Assembly: GCA_028641055.1 (NCBI GenBank)
Contig: CM054063.1
Span: forward strand, 177,760,756-177,824,755
Source of the DNA: Alopecurus myosuroides
Lineage: Eukaryota > Streptophyta > Magnoliopsida > Poales > Poaceae
DNA length: 64,000 nt
Direction of reading: 5' to 3'
Below are positions 10,299 to 20,684 of the stretch, in pieces. Within the stretch, counting starts at the first letter, position 1, and each line of letters begins with the position of its first letter. The notes under the pieces were generated by a model. That model saw only the letters and a list, made by a program, of their open reading frames with translations. It did not search any database and was not told the DNA's origin. Both the position numbers and the translations under genes were made by a program.

Positions 10299-10498
10299 AG
10301 TCGTCGAGTTGAATTAGTTTTCTTTATGCACTACTTAATGCAGTATTGGTTGTAATGTAAAATTATTTTCCTCCTTGCAATGAACCCGGATTTCTTCCTC
10401 CAAAACAATTTTTATTCGTACATGCCCGGTAGCGGACAGCGAGTAGTTCGACTAATTACCGGAAAATTGGGAGGGACAAAGTGCCGTGAGGTAGGGCA

Positions 10499-10522
10499 AA
10501 AAAAAAAAAAAAAAAAAAAAAA
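10499..10522 (+). repeat. Poly-A tract in G
   Basis: 24 consecutive A about 200 bp after the stop of the gene segment. It could be a retained poly-A from a captured cDNA or an ordinary homopolymer; there is no canonical AATAAA just upstream. Confidence 0.8.
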
Positions 10523-10540
10523 CTAATTGGGCGCGGCGTG

Positions 10541-10677
10541 GCCGATAGCAATCTGCACCAGCCGATTGCTCGCTGCTGACGTCACGCAGCAACCAATCGG
10601 TTGCCGCGCTGCCGATTGGAACTAATCGGCCATGACGTGACCGATTAGAACCTATCGGGTGGCTCCTACCCGATTGG
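10541..10677. repeat. Right subterminal CCGATT/AATCGG cluster of G
   Basis: Copies at about 10541 (GCCGATAG), 10561, 10593, 10611, 10623, 10640, 10652 (CTATCGGG) and 10669, in both orientations. The spacing and the flanking bases differ from the left cluster. Confidence 0.75.
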
Positions 10678-10758
10678 ATTCTAGATTTGGAATTTATTTT
10701 TTCCGCGTATTATTCTCCGAATTAATTATAAAAAACGTATTATTTAAAAAAAATTTGC
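10666..10758 (-). repeat. Right terminal inverted repeat of G
   Basis: The reverse complement matches the left end through the CCGCGTATTATTCTCCG segment and the poly-A tip. The tip differs only as GCAAA plus eight T against GCAA plus nine T. Confidence 0.85.
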
Positions 10759-11058
10759 GCCCTGAGGTTGATCCTGGCTGCTATCGGTTTGTGTCCCCAC
10801 ATGACAGAGAGAGGGTTGTTGGGTCGCCTGTGCCTCTTGCTATGGTATCGGCTTTGTTTTCTCTTTTGCAAGGGATCGGCTTTGTTCAGCTTCCCGAGCT
10901 TCTCCTCTTGAATTCGAACCGTTATGTCTCAGTGCCACTGATTTTCAGTGTATTTACGGGTAGATTGTCCTTCCACCGAAACGTTTGGCCAAGACGTCCA
11001 AAGAAGAGAACCGTTTGGTCAATCCTTCTCGCTGCAGCAGCTTGCATGTGTAGCTTGT
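10759..11058. other. Left part of the pre-LINE locus, nothing recognised
   Basis: About 300 bp of low-repeat sequence with no coding feature I can support. It is continuous with 38368 onward once the LINE is removed. Confidence 0.6.
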
Positions 11059-11073
11059 GTGTGCCCTCTCTCT
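11059..11073. repeat. LINE target-site duplication, left copy
   Basis: GTGTGCCCTCTCTCT; the identical 15-mer is at 38353-38367. It directly precedes the T run that is the poly-A tail of the minus-strand LINE. Confidence 0.88.
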
Positions 11074-11102
11074 TTTTTTTGACATGAAATAAGCTTTATT
11101 GA

Positions 11103-12503
11103 TCAAGGCACACTGGTACAAAGGGTTCGACTGAAAACTTCAGAGGAAGAATGAAAAACGATACTAGATGTAAACGAAACACACGATTTAGCAAGCAAGT
11201 GTGCTGCCTTATTAAGAGATCTACCAATGTGGACGTAGAAGGCCGACGAGAAGCCAGCCCCCATCTCCAGAATGCTGTCAACCAGGGTGCCGATGGGCGA
11301 GCGATCCAAAGTTGGGCTGCTGATTCGTTTGATCAGCAACAGGCAGTCCGAGGAAAACGTGACACTGCTCAGCCCCTCCTCCCGCGCAAGGATCACCGCC
11401 CTTCGCAGAGCCCAGGCCTCCGCTAGCTCCGGCTCCATCATGCCAGGAAACTGATGGCAGCACGCCGCGATGAAGCCCCCTGACGAGTCACAAATGAGGA
11501 CACCTGCCCCCACCAAGTTCCGTTCCTTGAAAATAGCAGCATCAGAGTACACAACACAGGTAGTCAGTGGCGATGGAGACCCTCCAGATGATAGCGCGAT
11601 GGGCTCACACCTAGTAACCGACTGTTGCTTGTATAGATCCTGCAGAATCAGATCAACGTACGTAACAATCCTCCCTCCAGTTTGCTGCGGATTAGGCTTG
11701 GCCTTGGTGTTTCTGACATCATTGCGTGCTTCCCATATACGCCAAAACCCTACCTCAAAAGTGGTTGCTTGAACCTCTGTAGCTCGTTCGAGGAAATAGA
11801 ACAGCCATTGACGAGTGGAGCAGAAGTTCTTCCTATCAAGTTTCATGTGCACTTTCTGTTTTACTTCTCTCCAAACATGACGAGCAAACTGACAAGAAAG
11901 CATGGTGTGATCAATACTTTCAAGTCTGTTGCAGAAAATACATGGCCCCATATTTGGTATCTGTCTCCTGGCCAATTGAACTCCGCTCGGCAAGCAATCA
12001 TGCGCAAAGCGCCACAGGTTGATCTTCATTTTACTAGGGGCCTTGATACTCCAAATCGATTTCCAATGTTTTTCAGTAGCAACCCTGTCAGAGCTCATGC
12101 CATGAGCATGGAGGCACTGCGCTGAGCGTACCATCTTGTACGCTAACCGCACGGTGAACATACCGTGTCGAGTGAATGGCCAACTAGCAAAATCCTCATT
12201 GATCCGTGGTGATAGCAGAATGTGAAGAATGCTCTCCGCAGCGGCAGGACTGAAAAAGGCTCGGACGTTCTCCTCGTTCCACGTTGCTGCCTCATCGTCG
12301 AGCAAGCAATGGACTGTCGCCGAATCCGGGATCGGAGCTAATGTCTGCACACGTTCCGGAGGGATACCCGGAATCCAGTTGTCGCCCTTGATCTTGACAG
12401 TACGGCCGTCGCCGATCCCCCACCTCACTCCCATCCGTAGCAGCTCTCGGCCATGCAGCATGCTGCGCCAGGTGAAGGACGACGTCCTTGGCTTCACGGC
12501 ATG
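11103..12503 (-). pseudogene. LINE ORF2, C-terminal part: Cys-rich zf-RVT region and RNase H
   Basis: The minus frame continues ORF2 from the other side of element D. It contains the zf-RVT-like region of plant LINEs (CIFCNRLESIDHTMLSC) and a C-terminal RNase H of the RVT_3 type, with acidic residues in YSDAA, EPELAEAWAL and SSDCLL, and the later NKAAH. No stop occurs between the D junction and the natural end at 11103. The first residues before the junction lie in D's LTR and are not part of the protein. Confidence 0.85.
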
Positions 12504-12995
12504 TGACGAAAGCATGGATCCTAGACCTCGCGGATAAGGACACCCCATCTCAAGCCCAAAGTTAAGGCCCAAGAAGAGGAGCCCTTGGAATATCCTAGAA
12601 GGCCCACGTGAAGCCCACCCGCACTAACTTGCGGGTTAAGTTTGGAAACTTGTAACCGACCTATGGTTAGAATTCGAGTCCTCTCCGGGTAAGGCTTGAG
12701 ACCTGGCCACCTATATAAGGCCAGGGGAGCCACCGGTAAAGGGCCAAGCAACACCTCACCACCAAAACCTTGAATTCGAGTCTTTACTCTCGATTCGAGT
12801 ACCACCATTGTAACCGATCTTTTCATCAATACAGATCGACAAGAGGCAGGAGTAAGGGTTTTACCTCTACGAGGGCCCCGAACCTGGGTAAATCTCGTCC
12901 CCTGTCTAGCCGACGATTCCACCAGCGCTCATGGGTTCTCCTAATCGAAACCCGATAGGATCATCTAAGGGATTTGTAGAGTCAGAGATTCGACA
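12504..12995 (+). repeat. 5' LTR of element D
   Basis: 492 bp, TGACGAAAGC...ATTCGACA. TATA box 'cctatataagg' near 12711. An ATG at 12931 opens a frame that leaves the LTR and reads through the primer site into gag. Confidence 0.93.
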
Positions 12996-15900
12996 ATTGG
13001 CGCCGACCGTGGGGAAGACGGGCGCTGGATCACCGGCATCTTCGGCTTCATCGACAACCCACTCCCGTTGGAAACTATCGACTACGGCTCCGAACAATCC
13101 TATACGGATCGGATCTGTCGTGGTCACACCTCACTCGTCGGAATCGCGCCCGGTATTCGAGGATCTGGAGAAAAGCGTCACCTTGACGTTTGGGAGCCTA
13201 AAATTCGTGACCAACAGGGACGGAATCCTCCACTTCTCGGATGAATCGGAAACTGAATCTGGAGCTGTCGACTCGCGCCGACATCTGGAGAAAAGAGGCG
13301 AGTCTATCCGCTTCAACGCCAACGACTATCATACCCTCTCGACAGAGGAACCATCAAGAATTCAAAGAAACTTCCGACCTACGCCTAGGACGCACGAGCC
13401 CCGACTGGCTCAAGTCTGCATGGCAGGATCGGAACAAGCCTCGGAAACGGAACACAGCGCGACAGAACGCAACATAATCGGCGTCTCACGGGAATCTTGG
13501 AACCGAGCAATGGAGGCTATGCGAATAAGCAAGCCACCCGCAGCCGGGGCTTCACACGAAGACATGGTTGCCTACCACTATCACCTAGTGAGAGCAGCCA
13601 CGACCATCAAAGACGCTCGGATAGATCTGGCTCGCCGAAGAAGAGCGGTGGATGAGTCGAGCCAAAGGCGAGCCGTGCTGTCCATAACACCCTCGGTCGG
13701 AACCCGACCCGCGAGGAAGGGGCACGCATCTACATCCAGAAACAATGAGTCCTTAGTCGGAACCAGCAGATCGATCACTCCTTCTCTCATGCGAGTCGAT
13801 GACGATGGCAATGTCTACCCGCAAACTCCTGCTGCCGCGGTTCTAGCCGCAGCAACTTACATGCAGATGAACCAATCGACGGAAAATGACCCTCGGGCGG
13901 AACAGTACAAACAAGTACGCAAGGGATTAGGGCTGGCAGCCGCAAGGCTCGCCGCCTATGATCGAAAGAAGGCCGAAGAGCAGCTGGAGAAGGAACAGGA
14001 GAACGAGAAAGAGAAGGATAGGGAAGCGTCCCGCAAACGTAGGAGTTCTTCGCCAAGAAGGGACAGGTCACCACGTCGTGGCCGAGGGAAAGAAGCACGG
14101 CGCCGTGATGACAGTCGAAGCAGCAGCGAAGGCAGCCCGAGAGACAAAAGCTCGCGGCATCATAGCAACCGCTCGCGAAAGCGAAGCAAGGAACCAAGGA
14201 AGGATGCTGACCGCGACCGGCCAGAGTATGACGCGCGATCAGATCTCGCTCAAAAAAGGGTGGATAAGGCAAGGGCTTCGCGATATCGCGAGCGCTCTTC
14301 GTCCGGTTCCTCGGATGACGAAACCTGCGGCGCTCTCTGCTTTGCGCGCAGTATCCGCGAGGCGCCTCTACCCAAAAGATTCAAGCTTAGCACGGAAGTG
14401 ATGAAGTATGACGGTTCACTCGAGCCCTCTCAATGGCTAAGCGATTACCTCACGGCAGTAAAATGCCAACGTGGGAACAAAAACACGGCTATGCAATACC
14501 TCAATTTGCATCTCACCGGCGCGGCCCGCAGTTGGCTGGAGAGACAACCAAAATCTTGCTACGCATCATGGGATGACTTGCACCGTGATTTTTGCAAAAA
14601 TTTCCAGTCGACTTACAAGAGGCCGGCCACCATTGAAGAACTGCGAGCGTGCAAGCAGAAAAGTGGCGAATCCACACGCGAGTACATCCAGCGATGGACT
14701 ACGCTCAGGAATACCGCAGGAACTATCTCGGAAGAAGTAGTGATTGAAGCCTTCGTAAAAGGCGCCCGAAGAACGACTTTCAGAGAAGAACTGGGCAGAG
14801 CCGCACCCAAAACTATTGGGGAGCTGATGAACATAGCCGAAAAATGGGCTAACGGAGAAGATGCGGTTCGCAATGAGAGAGCATCATCACCTGCACATGA
14901 TGAAGACCGTCATGGCCGGAGGAAGAGGAGAAAATATTACGATCACGAGGACAGAGAGGAGTTGGTAGCAGCGGAATTCACGCGAAGCAGCGACTCTGGC
15001 CGTCGTGGGAATCGCGAGTGGAGACCAAAGGCTGAAGAAAAATCACCCGAGGAAGACCTCGATGGATACTGCTCGCTACATCTATTTACAGATAAGCGCA
15101 CGGGCAAAACTAAGGCAACGCACCTTCTTAAGGATTGCCGAAAGTTTATTGATATCTCAGAAGCACTCGCCAGAAAAAGATCTGCAAACACGCCAAATTA
15201 CCCACCGCTTCCAGGAGGAGGCCATCAAGGATTCCAGCCGCCACAACCCCCGCCTCCACCAATAAATCCAAACATGGCATTAGCTGCGCTACCTGCACCG
15301 CCAGCACAAAACTCTGGGGCCAACGCGTACCCGAATCCAGCAGGGCAACTCGCGATGATCCAGAAGGTATGTCCATCCCGCAAAGCTCAAAAGACTAACA
15401 CGAGGCAATTGTGCATGGCTGTGCAGACACCGCCAACAAAAACAGAATACTTGAAGATGGCAGACCAGCCAATAACATTCTCGATGAAGGACCACCCGCC
15501 ACGAGTCTATCGACCAGGACACGCCGCCCTTGTCATCCAAGCATAAATTGGCAACTATGACTTGGCTCGCGTATTCATGGATGGGGGCAGTGGCATCAAC
15601 ATTATCTACGCGGATACACTCTGTCGGATGAACAGGAACTTGGACGGCCTCCAGGAATCAGAAACATCCTTCCACGGGATAGTTTCAGGAAAGGAAATCC
15701 GTCCACTCGGAACAATCAACCTAGAAGTTGTACTGGGCACTAAGAGCAACTACAGAAGAGAATTCCTCGACTTCGAAGTCGTCGATTGGCCTTCGCAGTA
15801 CCACGCCATTCTTGGTCGAACAGTGTTCGCCAGATTCATGGCAGTACCGCATTACGCCTACCTAAAGCTCAAATTACCTGGAGAATATGGCGTAATCACC

Positions 15901-18900
15901 ATCGACGGAGACTTTCAGAAATCCAATAAGTGCGACATTGAATTCAATGAGATCGCAAAATCTTTCGGGATGCAAGAAGAGCTTCAAGAACTGGCAAAAA
16001 CCACGGATCACTCCGTGATGCCTCTCACAAAGAAAAACGCGCCTGAATTGGAATTCAGCGCTAACAGTGACACCCGAAAGCATCAAGTGCACCCGACAGA
16101 TTCCGCGAAGACAGCAATGGTCTCCACCACACTTCCGCAAGCATAGGAAAGCGCGCTCGTCGAACTCCTCCGTGAGTACTGGGAAATTTTCGCCTGGCAG
16201 CCATCAGATATGGCAGGAATACCCAGGGAGTTTGCCGAGCACTCACTCGAAGTCTTTCCAGATGCCAAACCCATCAAACAAACTACTCGATGATTTTCAG
16301 AATCCAAGCAGAAGGCGCTTGGAGAGGAAGTAAACAGATTGCTAGCAGCAAAATTCATCAGGGAGATCAAGATATCCACTTGGTTAGCAAACCCGGTGCT
16401 AGTCCCCAAAAAGAACATGGACATCCTTCGGGTATGCATCGACTACACGTCGTTAAACAAGCACTGTCCAAAGGATAACTTCCCCCTCCCGCGAATCGAC
16501 TAGATCGTGGACTCTACGGCAGGCTGTCAACGCCTCTCTTTCCTGGACGCTTATTCGGGATATAATCAGATCCGGATGAAACGGGAGGACGAAGAAAAGA
16601 CAGCATTCATCACACCACACGGTGTATAATGCTACACGACAATGCCATTCGGGCTAAAGAACGCAGGCGCAACATACCAGCGCTGCATGCAAAAATGCCT
16701 CGCCAAGCTCATTGGCAAGAACGTGCAAGTGTACGTTGACGACATAGTCATCAAGACTCGAGTTGAGAGCACGCTCCTCGAAGATATTAGAGAAACATTC
16801 GACGCCCTCAACGCATACAGGATCAAGCTCAATCCTACAAAATGTGTCTTCGGCGTTCCAGCAGGGAAACTTCTCGGGTACCTGGTATCCGCCAGAGGCA
16901 TCAAAGCTAACCCAGAGAAAATACAAGCAATCTTGACAATGAAGGAGCCAACCAATCTATGCGGAGTCCAACAGCTCGCAGGGCGACTAGCCGCCCTGAG
17001 CAGGTTCATCGCACGATTGGGAGAGCAAGCGTTACCCTTCTACAAGCTGCTGAAGAAGACGGACAAATTCGAGTGGACACGAGAAGCTAAGCAAGCATTC
17101 GCGGAATTAAAGCGATCGTTGCAAAGTAGGCGAGTCCTTGCAACACCGCAAGAAAGGGAGCCACTCTACTTGTACCTAGCCGCCACAAACCAGGTCATCA
17201 GCACAACAATCGTAGTCGAACGACCTGAGGAGGGCAAAGCGTATGGAGTTCAGCGACCAATCTATTACATTAGCGAAGTGCTCTCGGCATGCAAGCAACG
17301 ATATCCTTATTACCAGAAGCTCGCATACGGAGTTGTTCTTACAGCCCGAAAGCTCAAGAACTACTTCCAGGAACACGCCATCACACTGGTTAATGATGCG
17401 TCACTCGGGACAATCATGAACAACCCCATGGCATCCGGAAGAATAGCCAAATGGAGCATCGAGTTGGGCGCCTGGGACATCACTTATGCAGGACGCAACG
17501 CAGTCAAATCCCAGGTACTCGTGGAATTCCTAAGCGAGTGGACAGAGCTACAAACGCCAGGACCGCCTGAGTACACGAGCAACTGGATAATGTACTTTGA
17601 CGGGTCCAAACGAAACGAAGGAGCAGGAGCTGGAATTGTCCTCATATCACCTAGGGGAGACAAGCTGCAATACGTCCTACGGTTGGATTTTCCACCCGAT
17701 GATCCGGCATCAAACAATGACGCAGAATATGAAGCTCTGTTACATGGGATGAAGATGGCAGTCGCCTGTGGAGCCACCCTATTAATGATCTACAGCGAAT
17801 CCAATCTCATCGTACATCAAACAATGAAGGAATGCGACGCAGTTGCCGAAAACATGGTCGCATATCGCGACATGTACAACCTACTCGAAGGAAACTTCAA
17901 GGGATGCGAGCTAAAGCACATTGCGAGATCCAGTAATGAAGAAGCAGATAAATTGGCAAACATGGGTTCTACAAACACACCCATACCGCCAGGAATATAT
18001 TTCGAGAGGATGACCAAGCGCTCCGTCAAAGTCAAAAAAGCTGCAGGAACACCCACAACACAAGAAACAGAGGTCAGCCCGCAGGTCGCCATCATCGAGC
18101 TTATTCATAACATTTCACGACAGGTTTTTCTGGTCGAGCCAATCTGGACGCAGAAATACCTCGACTACCTGACCACCAAACAGCTCCCGGCAGATCCTCG
18201 TGAGGCTCGACAGATAGTCAGACGCAGCAAATCCTTTCGGGTAATCAACGGAGAATTATACAAGCAAAGCATCTCAGGTATACTTCAGCGTTGTATCGCA
18301 CCCGAGGATGGCAGAGAGTTACTCCAGGACATCCACCAAGGAGATTGCGGGCATCACGCTAGCTGGAAAGCAATCGTGGGAAAAGCCTTCCGAGCGGGAT
18401 TCTATTGGCTCACAGCAGCCACCGACGCAAAGGAGCTAGTCGAACGATGCGATGCTTGCCAGCGATTCGCGCCAAGACCGCATGCACCTGCTACGGAACT
18501 GCACATGATACCCATCGCCTGGCCCTTTGCGCAATGGGGGCTAGACATGGTAGGACCATTACGCAAGTCCACACCAGGTGGATATACACACTTGCTGGTC
18601 GCAGTCGACAAATTTACCAAATGGATCGAGGCCATGCCAGTAACTTCGGCTAGTGCCCAATGCGCAGTCAAGTTCCTCGACTCCATCGTATGCAGATTCG
18701 CGGTACCACATGACATCATTACAGACAATGGCACAAACTTCACGCCAAAAGAAACACAACAATTCTGTCAGGAAAAGGGCATCAACTTCAAGTTTGCTTC
18801 AGTTGCCCACCCGCAAACGAACGGGCAAGTCGAAAGATCCAACGGCCTAGTTTCAGCTTGAATCAAGAAACGTTTACTCGATCGTCTACATCCAGCAGCA

Positions 18901-19380
18901 GGACATTGGGCCGAAGAGTTACCCTCCGTGCTATGGAGCCTTCGCACGACTCCAAACCGATCCACAAACTACACGCCATTTTTCATGGTATACGGAGCAG
19001 AGGCAGTCCTTCCCGAGGATGTTCGGTTCAGCGCCCCACGAGTTGTGGCTTACAGCGAAGAAACTTCAAACAGGGCACTCGCGGAAGATATGGATGCACT
19101 CGATGAGATGCGCGATATAGCACTCGCAAGATCCGCAGTATATCAACAATCACTGCGAAACTATCATAGTCGCCGTATACGCCACAGAGCATTCGCGGTT
19201 GGAGATCTAGTACTACGACTCAAGCAGAAGGAAGGACACAAGCTCGAGCCACCATGGGAAGGACCCTTCATCATACACGAAGTCATCCCAGGTGGAGCCT
19301 ACAGGCTGAAGAATCCATCGACTGGAGGAATCTATTCCAACCCTTGGAATATCGCACACCTCCGCAAATTCTATCCCTAG
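12931..19380 (+). pseudogene. D gag-pro-pol polyprotein with six in-frame stops
   Basis: One frame runs from the ATG in the LTR to the TAG at 19378, with stops at 15544 (TAA), 16144 (TAG), 16291 (TGA), 16501 (TAG), 16627 (TAA) and 18859 (TGA) and no frameshift. Order: Arg/Ser-rich region, about 14000-14330; gag, about 14380-14880; CX2H...HX4C knuckle, about 15070-15140; protease MDGGSGINIIY near 15580; RT with YVDDIV near 16732; RNase H, about 17050-17500, whose first catalytic Asp appears to be replaced (LYLAATNQ); archaeal-type RNase H from WIMYFDGS, about 17580-17970; integrase with zinc residues near 18350-18470 and the Asp-Asp-Glu residues in LDMVG, TDNGTNF and QVERSN. Four of the six stops can be explained by C-to-T changes. 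Inactive. Confidence 0.93.
12997..13014 (+). promoter_or_regulatory. Primer-binding site of D
   Basis: TTGGCGCCGACCGTGGGG lies one base after the LTR. Element A has the near-identical TTGGCGCCCACCGTGGGG at 49079. The tRNA is not the initiator-Met type used by B, C and the TRIM; I do not assign it. Confidence 0.7.
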
Positions 19381-19660
19381 ATTTACATGTTCTCACAACA
19401 AATAAGGCTATACTAGCCACTCCTGTAGCCCGAATACATGACTTCTCAGTCATAGCAATAAAATACATGGTTTCTCAACCATATTTACTCGAAGATTATT
19501 TCTTCTTACATGCTAAATAGTTACAGGTACACACCCCATAAACACACGGGGGCTACGCCTACAACTAAGCATCACAAAGAAAATTTATACACACAAGGTT
19601 ACACACCTTATAACAGTTTTTACAAACTATACAGCATCACAGAATGTCCACATTCAACAA
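19381..19660. other. D, untranslated region between integrase and antisense gene
   Basis: No frame on either strand that I can support. It contains a 'gggggctacgcc' run resembling the polypurine motif of the family. Confidence 0.55.
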
Positions 19661-20458
19661 TCAATCATGACGATAAGCATTCTCAGTCGCCAACACTCTA
19701 TCTACCTCCTCAGAGGTCAGTCGAATGATCTTCTCCGCTGCAGGACGAACAGCATCGTAATGCGGAGAAATATCATTGATTGGGCCATCCGGGAGCCTAG
19801 CTACGGAGTTAAAATTTACTTCAGGATGCCATATTCGGACAAAAGAGAGAGCCACCACCGCGCCGCAAGTCATCTGGTTGCACACACACTCGCGAATTTC
19901 TCCCTCTTGCCCAAAGAGCCCAAGGAGATAGCTCCAGTCTTCAGGACCCCTTTCAAGCGGGTAGAATGCAGCGTTCATCGCGATCAAGACCTCGTGAAAA
20001 GAACTCACGAGAACTTTTACCTGGGAGACACGGAACTTCAAAGTAGCTAACACAAAACCTCGGCTGCGATCAGACCAAAAATTATTCGCATGAGGCCTTG
20101 AGCTGCCAGCTTCTTGAAGAATGTGGTTTTCTACCCACTGTTTTTCCTCCCTATCATCCGGTTTAACAACTGAAGAACAAATATGTGTGATCAGATAAGG
20201 AAACAAGACAAAGAAGACCTGGGGGCTGTATTACTTACACAACAGTTCCCTAGCAAGGGAAGCTAGCTCGTCCATCACAAACTGTTCGCGCTCAGTCGCC
20301 AGTTTTTGCTTGGACTTCGCCACATCGGCTACCCCACGCAACACTTTCAGCCTGCGCTCACCATCGGCTACGCGATCACGGAGACCCGCCAAAGTCCCAA
20401 CAGCGGCAACAAGTGGATCAGTTCGGGCAGCAAGTCCACTTGAGGGTTCTGCGACCAC
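19661..20458 (-). pseudogene. D antisense region, distal exons
   Basis: Two blocks on the minus strand, 20458-20231 (helical, Ala/Arg/Glu-rich) and about 20170-19661. The second has a conserved-looking segment (FHEVLIAMNAAFYPLERG, then CVCNQMTCGAVVALSFVRIW) and ends with a stop at 19661. Proteins of the Transposase_28 type in grasses often end in such Ala/Leu-rich segments. Whether these blocks belong to the same transcript as 20685-22684 or are an alternative 3' end cannot be told, because a stop at 20685 separates them. Confidence 0.45.
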
Positions 20459-20684
20459 CTCGGTTACCTGAAGATCAAAAAGAAGATTAAAGGAATAAGG
20501 TGCCCTACTCGAGATATATTCACCGCCTATTCAACAGGTGCTCAGGGGCTACTCCCATCAGGAGAAGACAAACAATTGCAAAGAAGCATTTTCAGAAGAA
20601 CACTTCGATTAAAGACAACGAAAATACGGGAATACATCCCAAGATTCATTACAATCGAACTGGTAAAGCAAAAGAAATACAAGC

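Larger units (their letters stand above)
9076..10758. mobile_element. Element G: TIR DNA transposon, MULE-like, non-autonomous, with a gene fragment
   Basis: The two ends are inverted repeats of about 93 bp (9076-9168 and 10666-10758) with a single visible mismatch near the tip. The shared run goes from the poly-T/AAATAATACG tip to the inner 'ccaatcggg'. Inside each end is a cluster of CCGATT/AATCGG motifs. No transposase-like frame is present; the interior holds a short spliced-looking gene segment and a 24-base A run. TIR length suggests a Mutator-like element, but no 8-9 bp target duplication is recognisable, so the superfamily is open. Confidence 0.65.

Noticed and set aside
9067..10767. 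An 8-9 bp target duplication for element G
   Set aside because: The flanks gctattcaa and gccctgagg do not match; shifting the ends by a few bases did not help.
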